Below are positions 31,662 to 34,981 of a stretch of 34,981 nucleotides of DNA, one piece after another. The stretch lies in IMG/VR virus record IMGVR_UViG_3300034072_000142, positions 1 through 34,981 of that record, one strand, 5' to 3'. Position 1 is the first letter of the stretch; every line of letters starts with the position of its first letter. Below the pieces are notes generated by a model, which was not told the DNA's origin, did not search any database, and saw nothing but the letters and a program-made list of their open reading frames with translations. Made by a program: the position numbers and the translations under genes. The DNA comes from a virus.

Positions 31662-33320
31662 CTAAAAGACTCTGAATCCGTACGATTCAGACGGCATCGG
31701 GTTGTCCAGACTACAGTGCATCGCAATAATCAAGGCAATAATCCCGTCGACTTTAGCGTGACGGTCCACACCGGCTTTCTTGACTTTGATATTGCCTTGA
31801 ACATCTGTGAACACTTCGCAATTCCCCAACTGATGCGATAAGAATGGGTTTCCGTCGTGTCTGATTTTGTGGCTTAGAATGAGTCGCTCGACATGCTTCG
31901 ATGGGTTAGAAAGCACCGCCATGCCTTGACCGACTTTCTTTACCGGCATTCCGACTTCGTACAGCCTTGCTACTAGAGCGGCAGCATTATATGCGTCGTA
32001 GCCTACTTCTTTTATGTCGTATTTCTGGCTTTGCCCAATAATATACGCTGAAATCTCGCGATCGTCCATCACGTTACCTTCGGTGATATGCAAGATCCCC
32101 GAATTGATCGCTTGTCTAAAAATGTCTTGATAATGAGTAGGTAGTAATTCAAAGCCATCTTCGGGAAGAAAAAACTTCCACTCGGCTTCGTAATCGTCCT
32201 CGGCAAACCTTTTTAACGTACAAACCGCGTTTAGATCTCGTGTTGCTGCTAGGTCAAAACCGATAAATACAGCTTCGGGTTCTCTCTCTGTTAGCCCTAC
32301 GGATTCATCCCAATGTGTACGGTCAACCCACGCAGTCTCGGCTGAAACATAAACGTTAAGCGTCTTGCAGAGAAACTCGTTGAGTGCAGCGGGCTTAATC
32401 TTCGCTTCTTCGCATCGCGCAACGATTGCATCGTGCGACACAGAGATATTGTGCATCGGGTTAGCTTTAGCCCATACCTTTTTGTCTCTCCAGTCGTCTC
32501 CAGCATCGAGAGAGTAAAGAAGCCCAAACCATCGAGGATTGTCTGGAACATCCTGATGAAGGATGTGCTCCATCACCTGAAAGTCCTCGAAGAACTTTGT
32601 ATCGCGGGTGAAAGAAGCAGTCGTTATGTATAGCCTAAGAGGATTGAGTCGAGATACCATCCCCGAATGCAAGACCTCAATCGCATTCCTGTCTACGATC
32701 TGGCTCGCCTCGTCAATGATCGCGCACGAAGGGTTGAGCCCGTCTCCAGTCTTTTTAGTGTCTCTGGAGAGAGCTTTCATCATGCTCTGAGAGTCGCCGT
32801 TCTTCACAATCGTGAACTTGCCGAGAATGAAAAGTCTCGAGATCTCCTGCGGCAACGTTTCGACGAAACCCTTAGCCGTCGTGAAAACGATTGAGGCTTG
32901 ATCGCGGTTTGTAGCGAGCGTGTAAACCTCTGCGCCAGCTTCGCCAAAGGCTAGCTCATAAAGTGCGATAAGAGCCGTCAGCGTCGATTTGCCAGCCTTG
33001 CGCGGGATGTAGACAATGACATCCTGCACCATCCGTTTACGCCGGTCTTTCTTGTGTCTAAAGCCATAGATCGCGCAAGCAATAAGGATCTGGAAAGGCT
33101 CAAGGGTTACAGGGTAACCAGCCCACTGTCCTTTGACATGCCTACATAGACCTGCAAACTGTAGGAAGTGATTGACAGGACTCGGATCAAAGACCCATTC
33201 CCACTCCTTGTTTTCTATGTGATTTAAGAACCGCTGGCAGGCTAGTCGAACATTCCGACAAGCGTCGATCTCGCCTTTTACGATGCCGACAGCGTAAGCA
33301 ATACCATCTTCTATTCTCAT
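31662..33320 (-). CDS. terL: Large terminase subunit (HK97-type)
   Basis: The product has 552 residues. The adenine motif LEPFQ lies at 73-77, Walker A IPRKAGKST at 105-113 and Walker B CAIIDEA (D203, E204), with a YITTASFTRD coupling motif. The nuclease domain begins with VFIGFDLAATRDLNAVC (D356). A second acid lies in EVGYDAYNAAALVARL and a third in HAKVDGIIALIIAMH. It drives DNA packaging with the small subunit. The start overlaps terS by 4 bases. Confidence 0.95.
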   Translation of the reverse strand: MRIEDGIAYAVGIVKGEIDACRNVRLACQRFLNHIENKEWEWVFDPSPVNHFLQFAGLCRHVKGQWAGYPVTLEPFQILIACAIYGFRHKKDRRKRMVQDVIVYIPRKAGKSTLTALIALYELAFGEAGAEVYTLATNRDQASIVFTTAKGFVETLPQEISRLFILGKFTIVKNGDSQSMMKALSRDTKKTGDGLNPSCAIIDEASQIVDRNAIEVLHSGMVSRLNPLRLYITTASFTRDTKFFEDFQVMEHILHQDVPDNPRWFGLLYSLDAGDDWRDKKVWAKANPMHNISVSHDAIVARCEEAKIKPAALNEFLCKTLNVYVSAETAWVDRTHWDESVGLTEREPEAVFIGFDLAATRDLNAVCTLKRFAEDDYEAEWKFFLPEDGFELLPTHYQDIFRQAINSGILHITEGNVMDDREISAYIIGQSQKYDIKEVGYDAYNAAALVARLYEVGMPVKKVGQGMAVLSNPSKHVERLILSHKIRHDGNPFLSHQLGNCEVFTDVQGNIKVKKAGVDRHAKVDGIIALIIAMHCSLDNPMPSESYGFRVF

Positions 33321-33790
33321 GTGCCGAACTTAGGCCCCGCAAGGAATTCGCCCATCTTAGAGCCGTCCTCAAGTTTGTTTGCCGCCAATCGAGACCGCGG
33401 AGTAAGCCCCATTTCGTTCATTAGCTTGATGGAGTTTTCCATCGCTTTGTTTGCCAGACTGATGTAAGGATTCGGAGCGTGAGTTTTCCCGCCGTTAGTC
33501 TTAACAACTAAAGGATGCTTTGCCTGCTCTTTTCTTGCGTCAATGTAGAGCTGGAGCTGGTCGGCAAGCATCATCAGCGTGTGCCTGTCCTGATCCGAGC
33601 CAATACCGTAGACATCGAACAGATAGTCGGCGGTCTCTTTTACAAACCTCTCGCGGTTAAATAAAGCCGGGTTGTCTGCCCACTCGGCAAACGGAACCCT
33701 GATCTTTACCTTCTCCGGCAGCGGGATGCCCGTGTTCTCTCCCTTTGTGCCGTGTACTAAGTGAACTTCAGGTGGATATTTCCGCTGCAT
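33317..33790 (-). CDS. terS: Small terminase subunit (P27 family)
   Basis: The product is 157 residues from ATG 33790 with GAGG 7 bases upstream. It has the P27-family layout: KIRVPFAEWADNPALFNRER, helical SDQDRHTLMMLADQLQLYID, a PNPYISLANKAMENSIKLM segment and the signature GLTPRSRLAANK. It recognises phage DNA and loads the large subunit. It overlaps the methyltransferase end by 23 bases. Confidence 0.88.
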   Translation of the reverse strand: MQRKYPPEVHLVHGTKGENTGIPLPEKVKIRVPFAEWADNPALFNRERFVKETADYLFDVYGIGSDQDRHTLMMLADQLQLYIDARKEQAKHPLVVKTNGGKTHAPNPYISLANKAMENSIKLMNEMGLTPRSRLAANKLEDGSKMGEFLAGPKFGT

Positions 33791-34952
33791 TTTCTAGCCT
33801 CGCTTTCTGTCCGGTGAATTCTTCCCATCGCTTAACGATGACGTCGCAGTATTTTGGGTCTAGTTCCATCAGATATGCAACTCGACCGGTTTTTTCACAC
33901 GCTATCATCGTAGATCCAGAACCGCCAAAACAATCTAAAACATAACGCTTATCTATTTGGTCGTTTATAGCCATTTCAATCAATTCAACTGGTTTCATAG
34001 TTGGATGCACTGTATTTTTTTGTCTTTTTAATGTCCAGACATCACCACGCAGTGTTTTATGACCACCGTAATCTCCGTAATACCAAATAAGTTCATGCTG
34101 TTTATAATATTTGTCTAAATGCTGCGCTGGATTTACTTTATCCCAAACGATCATAGCTTTAGGTTTCCTGCCTATGTCAGTCATCGCCTCCCTGAAAAGA
34201 TGAGCAAATTGCCACGAGCAGCAGACATACATAGTTTCACAACCATACAAAGACTGACGTAAAAAGTCTTTAAAGTTATCTTCATTCATCCTGTCATTTT
34301 TTATTTTTCTTTTGTCGTTAACACCCGAATAGTCTATGTTGTAAGGCGGATCAGTAAAAATCATTTCCGGTCTGACCCCATTTAATAACTTTTCAACCGC
34401 ATCCACGCTCGTACTATCGCCGCACATCAATCGGTGCTTGCCTAGTATCCAGATGTCTCCGGGCTTTGTAATAGGCTCCGGTGGAGGCTCAGGGACAGCG
34501 TCCTCGTCCGTCAATCCTTCGTTTACAACCTCCGGCTTAAGTGCGCTTATTTCCTCTTCACCGAAGCCAGTAAGACTTAAGTCTAATCCCTCAAGCTCCA
34601 ACTCCTCAAGCTCCAGACTGAGAAGCTCCGTATCCCATCCGGCATTCAAGGCCAACTTGTTGTCGGCAATGATAAGCGCCTTCTTCTGAATCTCGGTTAG
34701 GTGCGACAGTTCTATTGCCGGGATTTCCTCGAGGCCCAACCGCATCGCAGCCTTCAGCCTGCCGTGGCCAGCGATGATTCCTTTCTCGCCGTCGATCAGG
34801 ATCGGGTTAGTCCAACCAAACTCTTTTATCGACGCAGCGATCTGCGCAACTTGCTCGTCTGAGTGCGTTCGGGAATTCCTTGCGTAAGGGGTGAGATCCC
34901 CCACGCGAGTCATGACGACTGAGGGAATTCCCTGTTTTTTTGTCCTACCCAT
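33768..34952 (-). CDS. ParB-like/DNA methyltransferase fusion
   Basis: The product has 394 residues. Residues about 10-100 are a ParB/Srx-type domain (RNSRTHSDEQVAQIAASIKE, IIAGHGRLKAAMRLG). An acidic linker (about 110-160) leads to a beta-class methyltransferase: DPPY at 201-204, HPTMKP at 316-321 and the SAM loop FGGSGST at 342-348. It should methylate adenine N6 or cytosine N4 in phage DNA. The target site is unknown. AAGGA lies 9 bases upstream of the ATG. It may protect phage DNA or mark packaging sites next to terS. Confidence 0.93.
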   Translation of the reverse strand: MGRTKKQGIPSVVMTRVGDLTPYARNSRTHSDEQVAQIAASIKEFGWTNPILIDGEKGIIAGHGRLKAAMRLGLEEIPAIELSHLTEIQKKALIIADNKLALNAGWDTELLSLELEELELEGLDLSLTGFGEEEISALKPEVVNEGLTDEDAVPEPPPEPITKPGDIWILGKHRLMCGDSTSVDAVEKLLNGVRPEMIFTDPPYNIDYSGVNDKRKIKNDRMNEDNFKDFLRQSLYGCETMYVCCSWQFAHLFREAMTDIGRKPKAMIVWDKVNPAQHLDKYYKQHELIWYYGDYGGHKTLRGDVWTLKRQKNTVHPTMKPVELIEMAINDQIDKRYVLDCFGGSGSTMIACEKTGRVAYLMELDPKYCDVIVKRWEEFTGQKARLENAAEIST

Positions 34953-34981
34953 CTTGTTTTATCCTTTTGCAGAAAGTTAGG

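Noticed and set aside
1-34981. tRNA genes, CRISPR arrays, insertion sequences, integrase and attachment sites
   Set aside because: None could be recognised by reading both strands. Repeats present are within coding genes and are not spaced like CRISPR.

Overview
The window looks like most of the genome of a tailed phage with a long non-contractile tail (siphovirus-type, HK97-fold capsid). It holds a P27-type small terminase, large terminase, HK97-type portal, prohead protease, two tandem capsid proteins, a complete tail set with a tape measure gene and a frameshifting chaperone pair, a lysis cassette and a recombination/replication cassette. The GH108 endolysin and GTA-type holin point to a Gram-negative host. 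A freshwater betaproteobacterial host is a guess from the general look of the proteins. No integrase, repressor, tRNA, rRNA, CRISPR array or insertion sequence was seen, so a virulent lifestyle is likely but not proven.

Layout. There are two opposed transcription units around one short divergent control region (5121-5216). The rightward unit (5217-8629) carries an 88-residue unknown, a strong terminator, a small membrane peptide, an Erf single-strand annealing protein, a PD-(D/E)XK nuclease, an HNH-like protein, SSB and a YqaJ/lambda-exonuclease-type protein. Everything else is on the minus strand. From 5120 leftward: a nuclease-like protein, a DUF1376 replication-type protein with a repeat cluster that resembles an origin, an unknown gene, a DpdA-like DNA transglycosylase, a VUT/YhhQ-type membrane transporter, a DnaB-like helicase, a MazG-like pyrophosphohydrolase, a winged-helix-like protein and a cluster of small paralogues that runs off position 1. 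From the right end leftward: a ParB-methyltransferase fusion, terS, terL, portal, a small peptide, protease, capsid 1, capsid 2, connector, stopper, tail terminator, tail tube, small tail genes, tail chaperones with a -1 frameshift, tape measure, tail tip proteins, a GNAT protein, a giant tail tip/fibre protein with an S74 chaperone end, collagen-like and glycine-rich appendage proteins, a 2OG-Fe(II) oxygenase-like protein, a glycosyltransferase, a small membrane protein, endolysin and holin.

How the genes fit together. Erf, SSB and YqaJ form a Red-like recombination module, and the DUF1376 protein and helicase probably replicate the genome. DpdA plus the VUT transporter suggests that 7-deazaguanine bases are placed in phage DNA with the precursor imported or taken from the host, because no FolE/QueD/QueE/QueC genes are visible. 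The terminal methyltransferase adds a second, independent kind of DNA modification. The leftward genes exiting at position 1 and the leftward genes entering from 34981 would form a continuous unit on a circular map. A direct end-to-end join, however, does not give a convincing C-terminus for the cut gene, so some sequence is probably missing.

The most interesting points are the salvage-only DpdA/VUT cassette with its co-translated unknown partner, the tandem capsid paralogues separated by an RNA hairpin, the in-gene repeat cluster that may be the origin, the exact -1 slippery site, and the synonymous scrambling of the collagen repeats.
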